From: Novakomyces olei
Taxonomy: Eukaryota; Ascomycota; Novakomycetes; Novakomycetales; Novakomycetaceae
Reading direction: 5' to 3'
Length of the DNA stretch: 64,000 nt
NCBI GenBank assembly: GCA_016906335.1
Contig: JADEYG010000003.1
Coordinates: forward strand, 1,426,001 to 1,490,000
The translations under genes and the position numbers were made by a program. Numbering within the stretch: position 1 is the first letter of the stretch; every line of letters begins with the position of its first letter. The notes beneath the pieces are model-generated. The model did not search any database. It was not told where the DNA came from and saw only the letters and a list, made by a program, of their open reading frames with translations. Shown piece after piece: positions 28,351 through 39,300 of this stretch.

Positions 28351-29302
28351 TTATACAGTGTTAACCGCTCTGCCGACATCCCGCCGATCTCGGCGCCGAA
28401 CTACGCCATCTTTATCCACTTGTGTGACACTCTTGGATGAAGTATCGTGCAATTGAAACAGATATTTGGAACTCGAAGACTTATCCGGCAATGTCTCGTA
28501 CTTCTTTGTAGCTGAAAGTTCACCAGGTTTAGTGCCAAAGACGGATTTCCTCTCGTGTGATAGCTCCACTGCCTCTAGTTTTTCCAGCAGAGGTTTGCGC
28601 CTAAGCATTCGTCCCACGTCTGAAGGAGAAAGATCTCTACCCTCTGGCGCTAAGACCCAATGCTGGTTGTATTTGTGATCTAGATGGAAAGCAGCGCTGG
28701 GCTCATTTGATTGGGGATTAGGGTCTTTGCGGCTCCCAGAAGGTTTCACAGACTGCAACATATTTTCCATAGCCGCACCGTATGAATGCAATAATTCTTG
28801 GCTCTAATATAATGAGAAATTTGGCCCTTTGACGTTGTAAAAAGGAAGAATTTGAAATGATCGAAGAAGAAAAGATATTAAAGAGAGAACAGTTGGTCTG
28901 AAACTTCTTAAACATTTATGCAACACCGATGCTATACGCATAAAGACGAGGCAACTAGAGAAAAAGAAAGGCAAGTTCAAATACCTTATCGTGCCATTTC
29001 TGTTCATGAAGAGCCAGCTTCAAGATGGCATCAACCCGTTGTAAACTGATCCGGTACCTTTCACTAATTTGCCTCATATTAAGTCCATCCAGCATGTCAT
29101 TGACAACAGCATTGCGCATTTCCTGCGAAAGCGGCGGAATCGGTACGTAGCTCGGATTAGTAGGAAATGGCCGTGCTCCTCCAACATAATTCTTTTGGCC
29201 CACAACTGGCAGCCGGAACTTTTCGCCGCCCTGCGGATCTTTCAGCCACTCACGAAACGCTTTTTTCAGCGATCCCTGAGCAGCGCTCCTAGTTGCACTC
29301 AT
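28351..29302 (-). CDS. mitochondrial small-subunit ribosomal protein mS45 (Bot1/Mrps35 type)
   Basis: Two exons, 29302-28985 and 28803-28351, give 256 residues. The gene belongs to the fungal 'mitochondrial regulator' family: S. pombe Bot1 and yeast Mrps35 are mitoribosomal proteins needed for respiration. Seen: FREWLKDPQGGEKFRLP, the diagnostic ARPFPTNPSYVPIPPLSQEM, and a helix-turn-helix-like RQISERYRISLQRVDAILKL, then SQELLHSYGAAMENML across the junction. The C-terminus is basic and charged. The 181-nt intron is long for this window. The family is essentially fungal and supports the organism assignment. Confidence 0.85.
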
Positions 29303-29908
29303 AGTGATGAATATGAGCAACACTTCAAAAGACGAATTTTTATTTTAAATAAACCTGATCTTCAGTGTGCCATCGTTATTATAATAATAATTTAGAACAA
29401 TAATTATATTAGAATATATTATAGTAAAAGCAATGTATCTAGTTCATGAACACAACTTATCACGCGTCTTGTCATTTTATAATAGAGCCGACACTCCTTT
29501 AATAAAAACAATAACGATCAGGCGAACAAAATTTCCGAGCTGCATTGGAGAGCAATTGTGCCAGCAATTTGTCCATATTCTGTGCAAGAGCTGAAACAAT
29601 GACGAGTTAATATTAATGTTGATGGCCATATTTTGCCTTTGCATAATATACAAATTTTATCACTATAGAGCCAAAAGCTTTCTAGTAATTGAGCAAATAA
29701 TGGCTCTCGTTGTTTACGCAAATTTACTTTTTCAATAGCTAATCTCAGAATGCCGTGGCTCAAGAGCACTGGCTAATAGCAGGCCTGATTTGAATTTGTG
29801 CCTTACCCCAACAGACCGACTTCTTAAATGCCATATGTTATTATTGTTCAATTTTGGACTAAATAAATCAAATCTCAACATAATATTGAACTCGATATAT
29901 AGCTAGGG
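29303..29908. other. intergenic; possible small spliced gene on minus strand
   Basis: Around 29833 on the minus strand a start (MAFKKSVCW) is followed by a good donor GTAAGG, a CTATTAG acceptor and a further open stretch down to about 29518, with another acceptor (GTTTCAG) near 29600. I could not settle a frame or name a family, so no gene is called. The remainder is AT-rich with short ATA repeats near 29377. Confidence 0.3.
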
Positions 29909-30584
29909 ATGGCTCACCGTCGCAATGGGCTGCACTCTGCGGAAAATACTGCGGTAGCTGGACAATTAGCAAGTAGCGATTCACCGCACCAATTACCTCC
30001 CTCTTCTCCAACAAGCCATGATGCTGCGCCTGAGCAAGTAGGCGCTTCCCCTTCCTTGGCCACAAAACTGTCTTCATTTTGGAAACAGTTCATAACACAG
30101 GACTTGGAAAATGAAAAATCAGTAGCACGCGATCATCTTGGTACGGCTTTTGAGATTAATATTTGACTGACCTTGTCGTATAGCGAATGAGCGAACTTTT
30201 CTCGCATGGATACGAACCAGCCTTACATTTAGCTCCGCCGGCGTTACTATCACACAGGTCTTTCGGCTCAGTGTTCAAAGCGCCTCTCAAAATTCGCTAA
30301 ATAGCTCCCGTGAAATATCTAAATCACAACAACTGCGGTTCGGGAAAGCGTTGGGCTGCACATTCATAACAATGTCAATTATATTGGGAATTCTAGCGAC
30401 AATAAGGTTCTTCCATGCTCAATATATGATTACAAAGGGATTCTACCCGGTGTCAAGGGCAGCTATTGTTGTTGTTGGAGTATTTACGCTCGGTGTAAGT
30501 AAACTATAGTCTCAAAAGTTTACTAATCAATTCTTTTGCAAGGTTTCGATCGTCTGTCTGCTTTTGATTTTGTTATCGAGATAA
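29909..30584 (+). CDS. DUF202-domain membrane protein
   Basis: Three exons, 29909-30140, 30184-30494 and 30543-30584, give 194 residues. The N-terminal 65 residues are low-complexity and polar. The DUF202 signature follows (ARDHLANERTFLAWIRTSLT), then three hydrophobic segments (LTFSSAGVTITQVF, FITMSIILGILATIRFF, AAIVVVGVFTLGVSIVCLLL). Fungal DUF202 proteins resemble the membrane part of VTC-like proteins and bacterial YidH; a specific role is not established. The last exon carries only 13 codons, and the 48-nt intron has a canonical ACTAAT branch site. Confidence 0.85.
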
Positions 30585-31609
30585 ATGGCGAGTGTTGACT
30601 CACGAATTTCGAAATAAACGTGTTACCAGTATCTTTATCATCACTATCGGGCACTGGATCTTTTTGCAGTTAATTGTTTTTCAATTTGGTTATTTTTTAC
30701 TCTGTTTAATGCGACGGGCCAAGAAGGCACGCAGCGCCTTTGTCGCACGCATGTATCTGTAAATATTTCGAAACATGTACATAATTGAATGAGCTTCTAC
30801 ATAACTGAATAAGTTTTCAATGGTCCCCAATTTAATGCCGTAAATTGTACAATCAATGGTATCCAAGACGGGGCATGACCAAACTACGGATTGGTCATAT
30901 GGACAGAAGGCTTACTTCCAAGATAGCAATGCGAACAATATGCCAAGACCAAAGACAAAGTTCACAAGAGATCGCTTATGCTCAAAGTAGCAAGTGTTTA
31001 ATATTATATGAAATGTTTACCGTATGGTTTTACTCAAACGCAAGCACTCATATGAGCATTGCGCAAAGTTTAGGAATATACGGTCGGAGCTGTGAGATCA
31101 GCAACAATTGAGTAAACCCAAAAGTTGGATCAATCACAGCTCCTCTATCTGAAGCCTTTCCAGCTAGGAATCAGCAGTCTCATGTGGTCGACGAATCAAA
31201 AGACCAAACACCCCATAGAGTCCCTCAAACCAAATCCAAAGGAGGGACCTGGGAGCGACTCTATTTAATTGGAGCATTTAGAACAGATAATCCCCGATCA
31301 ACCTCTGCAATGCTGGATATCGACAACGAGATACAAGAAAAAATGACCACGATGGGTTCAACTCTCCTGTAGTCTCGCCATCCAAGGCTCCTGTGACACA
31401 CATTGTGAATGCGTGCTGGTCTATAAAAAGTTTTTGATTGTTTATATAGCAATGGATAACACAATATTGGTTTACGATAATCGATAGCCGAATAATTAGA
31501 TATACTAGTTTGCTATGAAGAATACTTGCAGAAATGAAATATGAAATATAAAATGCATGAAACCACCTCAAAATTTATGCCGATTTATTTTATATGTAAT
31601 TTTATGCTA
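30585..31609. other. intergenic, no supported gene
   Basis: About 1 kb. From 31109 to 31372 (+) an 87-codon frame without its own ATG reads partly protein-like (TPHRVPQTKSKGGTWERLYL) and could be a decayed or unrecognised exon. A 20-codon basic frame lies on the minus strand near 30760. Neither can be assigned. Confidence 0.35.
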
Positions 31610-32854
31610 TTACTTGCCAATAAAAGAATTGAAATTGGCTGCCACCTGCTCTACTGCCTGGGAGATGTTCCATCCCTTCACCGATGCAATAAACTGTAAC
31701 GGCAATTTTAACTGCTCGTCAATGTAACTGCAATCATGGAAATCTGTCTCAACGAGTATGCGATCAATGGGAACCGCAGAAACAACTTGGGCCCATCGAT
31801 CGTACCGTGAATTAATACAACTTGAAAATGAGAAATAAGCCTTTACGGCCGCTGGTGACTGAGTCCATTGCCGTACCATATCCGGAGGCCCCGAGAAGCT
31901 ATGCAAACAGACGTGTAAATTTTTACTTTTCGCTTGCTTTTTCCTCAGCGGAACGCGTTTTGTAATGCACTCATAGACTTTACCATGAGCTTGTACGCTG
32001 TGTACACTGAGAGCACGTTGAAACTCCCAGGCGATATCGACTTGTGATGCTAAAAGATCCATTTGCTGATCCATTGTAACTTTATAAACAGACAGCCGAG
32101 AGCGAGGCGTTCCTGAAGTTGGGTCGTAAGGAGCAGTTGGAAGACGAAATGCTTTATCAAGACCTAATTCTCCAACTTGTGCGTGTGGGTACTTTTTTAA
32201 ACGGTCTCGTAAATCTGATAAAGCAGAAACCCAGCTCAAAGGCTCAGGGAGACCTTCCACGAAGCCATCGTCTGGTGTGGGTGTTAGGACTTTGGTGTAG
32301 TGGCTTCGTTTATCAACCGACCTTCTATCATCGCCAATAAAATAGGCATAAGAAAACCAAGGATGTATGCCTTCCAAGTCAGAAATTTGAGAATTAAGGG
32401 CAAAAAGCAGAAAATTACTGACAGTGTACAGAGTATTTTTATAGCATAAACATAAAGAGCATCAAAATCAATGATAAATGAAGAATAAATTAAAAGAAAG
32501 ACAAACGAGAACTAAGAGATGTAATATATTGAGCCGGGGTCAAGAAAAATCAAACGCAAAACAATAGATGTGACAATTGAGCTTACCGAAGAAAGGGACA
32601 ACCCTGTTCGGGTACTTATCGGCCACGGAAGCCACTAATCCTTGATCGTATTGCCTTGTTGCCATAACACAAGCAGTGCCACAAGCCATTTCTGCTAAAT
32701 GGCCCAAAGTCGAGAGTGTATCCGTAGGATGGCAATGAGCGTCGGTAAGATTGTGAAGATCCTCATCTTTTAGTAGCAAATCCGTTCCAGGCTCTTGCTG
32801 CGCTTCTTCCATCGCCATAGTTAGGCCGCCGTCCAACCACATCTCTGACTTCAT
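31610..32854 (-). CDS. TatD-family metal-dependent hydrolase (Scn1-like)
   Basis: Two exons, 32854-32587 and 32370-31610, give 342 residues. TatD proteins are TIM-barrel DNases using two metal ions. Ligands visible: H40-x-H42 in LTDAHCH, Glu in VGELGLD, the His in LHVCLHSFSG and the Asp in RILVETDFHD. FFGIHPWFS spans the splice junction. The GELGLDKAFRLP segment is typical of the fungal branch that includes S. pombe Scn1, found as a Cut9 interactor. The intron is 216 nt. The true start could be a later Met (M13 or M15). Confidence 0.88.
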
Positions 32855-32881
32855 CGCATTGAAAATATAGCGAGAATAGTA

Positions 32882-32966
<85 letters not shown>

Positions 32967-33517
32967 TGCTAATTACTAATATATGGGCAAAAACAACTAC
33001 AAAACAAACCGCGCAGGGATAACGGCATAATCATAAGGAAAAGCTCTGTATGTATTGATTGAACTTGACCCTTGCAAAACCCTAATTCCACATGTTTTTA
33101 AGAATGCTGCATAGCTTGCAATGGGTACTATAATCAGTGATAATGCGAAGTCCCTTTTAAATAGACAAACAATGTATTACGCCGCGCATGCGAGTCTCAA
33201 TGCAATTCTGTCTATATATACATGCGATCACTAAGAAATACAGCTTAGAGGGTTTAGAAAAGAATATGAGAGGAAAAAAATAGTCATGGTAAAATAAAGA
33301 CAGTACACATACATTGTAGAATATAAAATAGACAACACACGGCATAGAGGATCAGGCGTGTCTACAAAGCCTAAAGAGTTCTGGTAAGTTGTGTTATGCT
33401 ATTGGAAATTTTCCCAGCCGAGTTTGCAAGACATAACCTTGAAATGATCCGGCTAATGTGGATCAGACGACAAATTCAAAGTTTTCTCTTAACAGGTTCG
33501 AAAGCTGTTGATCGATC
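32855..33517. other. intergenic with AAT microsatellite
   Basis: 32878-32965 is an AAT/TAA trinucleotide run of about 28 units just upstream of the TatD-family gene. The remainder to the ATP19 start is AT-rich and shows no gene. Confidence 0.75.
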
Positions 33518-33789
33518 ATGGGTGCCGGATATGTGATTGCGGGCCGTCATGTGCCTTCCGAATACGTAAGCATTGAAATAACATCGGTATGGACATGTGC
33601 TAATTGTTTCATCAGCTTTCCATTGCAACCTTGTTGAGTACTTTTGGCATTGCTGCGTGGGGATTTTCGGGCGGCAAGAAGCCGGATCAGAGCTCGATTC
33701 CTCCGGTCAATGCAAGCTCCAAGGATGAGGAAGCTTACATTGTTAAATTTATGGAGCAGGAGCTCGCAAAAGACGAAAAGCACCATTAG
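33518..33789 (+). CDS. ATP19: ATP synthase subunit k, mitochondrial
   Basis: Two exons, 33518-33565 and 33616-33789, give 73 residues, close to the yeast protein. Subunit k is a small dimer-associated Fo subunit found in fungi. Seen: MGAGYVIAGRHVPSEY, one membrane segment (LSIATLLSTFGIAAWGFSGG) and the conserved tail ASSKDEEAYIVKFMEQEL. The 50-nt intron starts GTAAGC and ends CAG. Confidence 0.9.
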
Positions 33790-33960
33790 ATTGCTATTAG
33801 TTGAATATTAATACTGCGATTCAAATGCCAGAGCCTACATTCTATTTTCTAATAATTGTATTCTAGATGCAACCAACTTCTTTCAACTCTTGTATTCTAA
33901 TAATTTACCTTAGTATTTTCCAAAATTTACTCTGATTACAATAATAGAAAAATCATAAAC

Positions 33961-35591
33961 CTAATCACTGGTGGCACCTTCACCGTCAACGGACTTCCGG
34001 GACTTCTTTTTCTTTTTCTTCTCAGACTTATCCTCAGACTTGTCCTTCTTTTTCTTCTTTTTCTCCACGCCGTTCGCACCGTCTTCTGCGTCTGAATCTT
34101 CCGTCTTTCTCTTCTTCTTCTTCTCCCTCTTTGATACGTCCTCCGCTGCCTTGGACGGTGTAGTCTCAAGTGCAGCCAGATCCGTATTGCTTACCAGATC
34201 ACCGTTGACAGGGGGCGCTGGTGCTTCTGCTGCCTTTGCAGCCTGATCAACAGGCTCTGAAACGGCTGCAACGGCCACAGATGATCCCGGAGTAGTTTGG
34301 CTCTGATTGTAATCCACATAAGAAGTCTTCCAGTCATTCGGTGTATTCTCATTAGCTCGTCCATACTTGTCCAGTTTTCCTTCTTTCTTTAGTGTCTTCT
34401 TCTTCAAGCTCATTGGACCCAAGCCCCAGCGACGTGGGTAAGTATCACGGTCCATAATGCACCGCTTCACTTTAGCTACTACACCATGGTCGCAGGTAGT
34501 CAATTCCACAGTCGACATTTGGGCTATTCCTACAGCAATAGCCTCCCCTTTAGTAGTCATAAGCACAACCTCTTCATTGGTCTCAATGCCCGACTCGTAG
34601 CGGAGCAATCCCGGAATCATGAGTCTTGCACCATAGCACACAGCATTAACAGCAGAATCCTTGACTACAATACGCTTGTATCCAAGCAAGAGCGATTCCA
34701 ATGGCTGGACAACACGGCGAAGGTAAGATTCGTCTTTTGTATTGTCATATAGCCATTGGGCATCCAGTACATCGTGCATTGTTACGAGACCCTTATTTTC
34801 GTCCATAGCTCCTGAACGAACACGACGGAGCTCTTGCATATGAGCACCGACACCCAAAAGCATTCCCAAATGTACACAGAGTGTACGAATGTATGTTCCA
34901 GCCTCACAGCTGACCCAAAAGACAGCAAGGTGACGATCGTTATCAAACTCTATGAGCTTTGATTCGTATATAGTGCGGATACGTAACTGTCGCTTTACAG
35001 CAGAGATGAGCGGCGGGCGTTGAAAAAGGGCTCCAGTCAAAGTTTCAATAGCAGCCTCAAGCTTCTTCTCGCTAGTGATCGAATCATGCAAACGTAAAAC
35101 GCAAACATACTCCTTACCAGCACTTTGCTGCGATTTTACCAGTCGTGTAGCCTTGTCGATGCATACAATGAGACAGCCGGTAACCTTAGGATCCAAAGTG
35201 CCAGAGTGACCGGTCTTTTCTACCCGCAAAATACGTTTGATCCAGGCCACGACCTAAATTATTAGTAAGTCTTTATTTGCGACCCTTTCTACTAGATCTC
35301 CTCTAGCACCGAAAAGAATGAGTCAAGGGCAAGCCAAACGCAAAAAGAAAAAGGTACCTCGTGAGACGACGGATTGCTCGGTTTATCGAGGTTGATAACA
35401 CCTGAGGAAATGTAATCCTTCAAAGGACGATTAAGGGGAGAGCATCCGTTTGGAATAGGCGTATAGTGCCCTGTGCGCACAAGCAGACGATCATAATTCT
35501 TGAGTAACAATGGCCACGTGCTTGTGTCTATACTCGGCTTCACTGCTTCCGGTTTAATGACATGTTCAATGGCTGTCGCCGCCGCGTCCAT
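33961..35591 (-). CDS. CBF5: H/ACA snoRNP pseudouridine synthase Cbf5 (dyskerin)
   Basis: Two exons, 35591-35358 and 35253-33961, give 508 residues. Cbf5 isomerises uridines in rRNA, guided by H/ACA RNAs, in the nucleolus. The N-terminal DKERIN-like extension, the TruB domain with catalytic Asp99 in [13 protein letters not shown], and the PUA domain ([25 protein letters not shown]) are present. The tail is a lysine-rich KKKK/acidic repeat typical of the protein. The intron is 104 nt with an ACTAAT branch site. Confidence 0.97.
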
Positions 35592-36384
35592 GCTGATTTA
35601 CGCGGAGGCAGTACCGAAGCTTGCCTTTGTACAATTTTTTTGCTGTTTCTTTTTTTCTTTTTTTTTTTTTCCACAGTTGTATAATGCGTTGATGATGGTA
35701 TGAGCGCAGTAACGTACATATAATACAGATTTTATAGCATTAATTTTTATTAGAGCCAAAATTACCATTATACCTATAAAAGACATACTGCAGCAGCTCC
35801 AAGCGAAAAAAGCTTTTATAGTATTAATAGCGTATTACATACAGGTTGGTCGTTAATGGTTGTTATAGACTGCTTGAAAATCAGCTTCACATTTTCTATA
35901 ATTTACGCACTACGTATTCCAAGTGTTGAGCGAAGGGCTGTCTAGTGATTAGGCGTACGGGTAGCAATTAGTTTTATGAATATATTACAGGAAAAAATCA
36001 TCGCTTGCTTGTAATCGACACGTTTTGTGTACTATTATGAATGCGCATACGCAGGTAATAAAAAATAAACAGAAATCCGATCCGGTCAGGGTTTTCTTGA
36101 AAATTCTTGGTTATGATTAGGGTTTTCCAAGAATCATGGTACAGCATAAGTGAGCCAGGATCATTGTGAATATATACAATTTGCCTGCAATATATACAAT
36201 TTGCCTGCTATTTCTTCATAAGTGCCGTGATCATCGCACTCTATTATCTGCGAACCTGTTGCGCGTTTTAATTGCCAGCAGAGTCTCATTGAACGACAGC
36301 TTGAACCGCGTTTTTACGCGTGCGCCGTTCTGGCGCTGGTTCGGTTACGAGCTTAGCGATTTTTAACTGCTTTTACAGCACACT
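35592..36384. promoter_or_regulatory. divergent promoter region, CBF5 / SNF2-type gene
   Basis: About 790 bases between divergent genes. A T-rich stretch lies at 35635-35671 close to the CBF5 start. A 20-bp direct duplication (AATATATACAATTTGCCTGC) occupies 36169-36208. No gene is seen. Confidence 0.5.
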
Positions 36385-39300
36385 ATGGCTTCAACAGCAA
36401 TAAACGGAAATAGCGCCAGCATGAACACGGACGCGACGCGTAACGGGGGGCCAATGGCAATGCCGCTCAGTATGACGCGTGAACAAATTCATGCGCTCCT
36501 TAGTCGCTACAGGTTTCTGCTCTCGCAGGGCGCAACGGAAGAAGGCAACAATGAATTTGCACAGATCTGTTCTTCTCTGCGAATAATTCAACAACACCAG
36601 GTGGCTCTGAGGCAACAGCAGTCTGTTCAGCAACAGCAACAACACCAAAAGCCTCAACAGGCACCTTTGCTGACGAGGCCGGAATACCCTGATCAAGCCC
36701 AAGGAGCCTACACTAAACCAGGACAATCATTGCCGTCTTCGGGACGAGTTTCGTCCATTGATGGAGGCAAAAATCTAGATTCTCTAGTGAACACGGCTGC
36801 AAATCCTCATATTACGAGCAGCAATGTCTCTGGCAGAGCCGCTGCTAATAACAATATGAACCCGTCACCGTTCACAGCGGAACAGCTCAATGTGCTTAAA
36901 GCACAGATTCTAGCTTATCGCTGTCTGTCGAAGAATATGCCGATCCCTCCAGGCATTGTTCAAGCAATCCAAGCAAAAGCCAAGCAGCACCCGCTGGGTG
37001 TAGAGGCAGGTTCAGCAGAGGCTGCCTCTGATTTGCTGGGACCAAATGCGAGCCCGGAAGCCTTGAAAAGATTAGCACAGACTCTAAAAGCTGATCCGTA
37101 CACTTATTACAAGCATCCTATAGAATATGATGAATTTAATGCTCAGGGCCGGATTATAGTACCGAGCATTATGCCCCTTGGAGTCTCTGCAAACGCGTTT
37201 TCCTCGGAAGAGGAAGTAACGCGTCGTATTGCTTTAAGGATGAAAGAGCTGGAAGCGATGCCTGACGATATGGCACTCAAGGATCAAATTTCCGGAAAAG
37301 TGTCTACGGACAATAAATTACGAGCTTTAATCGAATTAAAATCTCTTAAGCTTTTGGCTAAACAACAGGCGCTACGCTCTCAGATTTGTAATGCTCCTTC
37401 TATGCTTAGTGTTTTAGGGTCGTCGTTTGAACGGGCTAATTATCGTCGCATTAAAACGCCCTCGATTGCTGATGCTCGTTTAACAGAGCAATTGGAGCGC
37501 AAACAGAAGACCGAGAGAGAACGCAGGGAAAAGCAAAAGAAACTCGACTACCTTATCGGCGTTTGCTCGCACGGTCGAGATATAGTCACTAATGCAAGAG
37601 TAGCTCGACAAAAAGCCGCGAAGCTTGTTCGATCTGTACAAAACCTGCATTCGCATATTGAAAAGGAAGAAGCTCGTCGTCTTGAGCGAACAGCTAAGCA
37701 GCGTTTGCAGGCGTTGAAATCGAACGATGAAGAAGCTTACATGCGACTCATTGATCAGGCTAAAGATACCCGCATTACGCATTTGCTGAGGCAGACAAAT
37801 ACTTATCTCGACTCGTTGGCGCAGGCTGTAAAAGAACAGCAAAGAGAGTTTGGCAGCTCTGTGCAAAACGAGACTACTGCCATTGCGGATGGCAGGGATC
37901 AAGACGAAGATTCTCAAAGCCAGGATTACTATGCGGTAGCTCATCGGGTGAAGGAAGAAGTAGTCGATCAGCCCTCTATACTCGTGGGTGGCCAATTGAA
38001 GGAGTATCAACTTAAGGGTCTGCAATGGATGATTTCTTTGTATAATAATAGGCTTAATGGTATTTTAGCAGACGAGATGGGTCTGGGAAAGACTATTCAA
38101 ACCATTTCCTTGATAACGTATTTGATTGAGCGGAAACGTGAAAATGGACCGTTCCTCGTCATTGTCCCACTTTCCACACTGACAAATTGGACGAATGAGT
38201 TTGAAAAATGGGCTCCATCAGTGGCCAAGATTGTCTACAAGGGCCCTCCACAAGCGCGGAAAGCTTTAGCCTACCAGGTGAAGCACTCCTCTTACCAGGT
38301 ACTGCTGACGACGTACGAGTACATTATCAAGGACCGTCCGCTTCTGAGCAAGATCAAATGGCTGCACATGATTATCGACGAGGGTCACAGAATGAAAAAC
38401 GCTCAGTCTAAACTAAGTGCGACGCTTGTACAGTATTATACGAGCAGGTACAGATTGATTCTCACTGGAACTCCATTACAAAACAGCTTGCCTGAGCTTT
38501 GGGCGCTACTAAACTTTGTACTGCCCAAGATCTTCAATTCGGTCAAGAGCTTTGATGAATGGTTTAATACCCCATTTGAGAGCACAGGCGGGCAAGACAA
38601 GATTGAGCTAACAGAGGAGGAATCGCTCTTGGTCATTCGCCGACTGCACAAAGTGCTGAGGCCCTTTTTACTCCGTCGTCTCAAGAAGGATGTGGAGTCG
38701 GAGCTGCCAGACAAGGTGGAGAAGGTCATCAAGTGCCCCATGTCGGGACTGCAGCTGAAACTCTACCAGCAGATGAGAAAAGGCAGTATGATTATGATAA
38801 ATGGTGAAAAGAAAGCCGGTGTTCGTGGCCTACAAAACACGGTGATGCAGCTACGTAAAGTCTGCAATCACCCGTTTGTCTTTGAAGAAGTTGAGCAAAT
38901 AGTCGATCCGAGTGGAGCAGATTACGATTTACTCTGGCGCGTCTCTGGCAAGTTTGAGTTACTGGACAGAATCCTGCCAAAGCTGTTCCGTACTGGCCAC
39001 AGAGTACTGATTTTTTTCCAGATGACTGCTATTATGAACATTATGGAGGACTATCTGCACTATAGGCGATGGAAGTATCTGCGCTTGGACGGTGCCACGA
39101 AGGCCGACGATAGATCGGCTCTACTGGGCCAGTTCAATGCCGATGACTCTGAGACTCTTTTATTTCTGCTGAGTACGCGTGCCGGCGGCCTTGGCCTCAA
39201 CTTGCAGACGGCAGACACAGTGATTATCTTTGATTCTGATTGGAACCCGCACCAAGATTTGCAGGCACAAGATCGGGCCCACAGGATTGGACAGACAAAA

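Noticed and set aside
30720-30770. 20-codon basic peptide MRATKALRAFLARRIKQSKK on the minus strand
   Set aside because: It resembles a ribosomal-type peptide only in charge and matches no known small ribosomal protein such as eL39 or eL41.
20272-33789. Clustering of mitochondrial genes (stomatin-like, ATP16, mS45, ATP19)
   Set aside because: They lie on both strands with unrelated genes between them. Housekeeping density explains it.
33971-34246. Phe-rich frame antisense to CBF5
   Set aside because: It is the complement of the lysine-rich Cbf5 tail.
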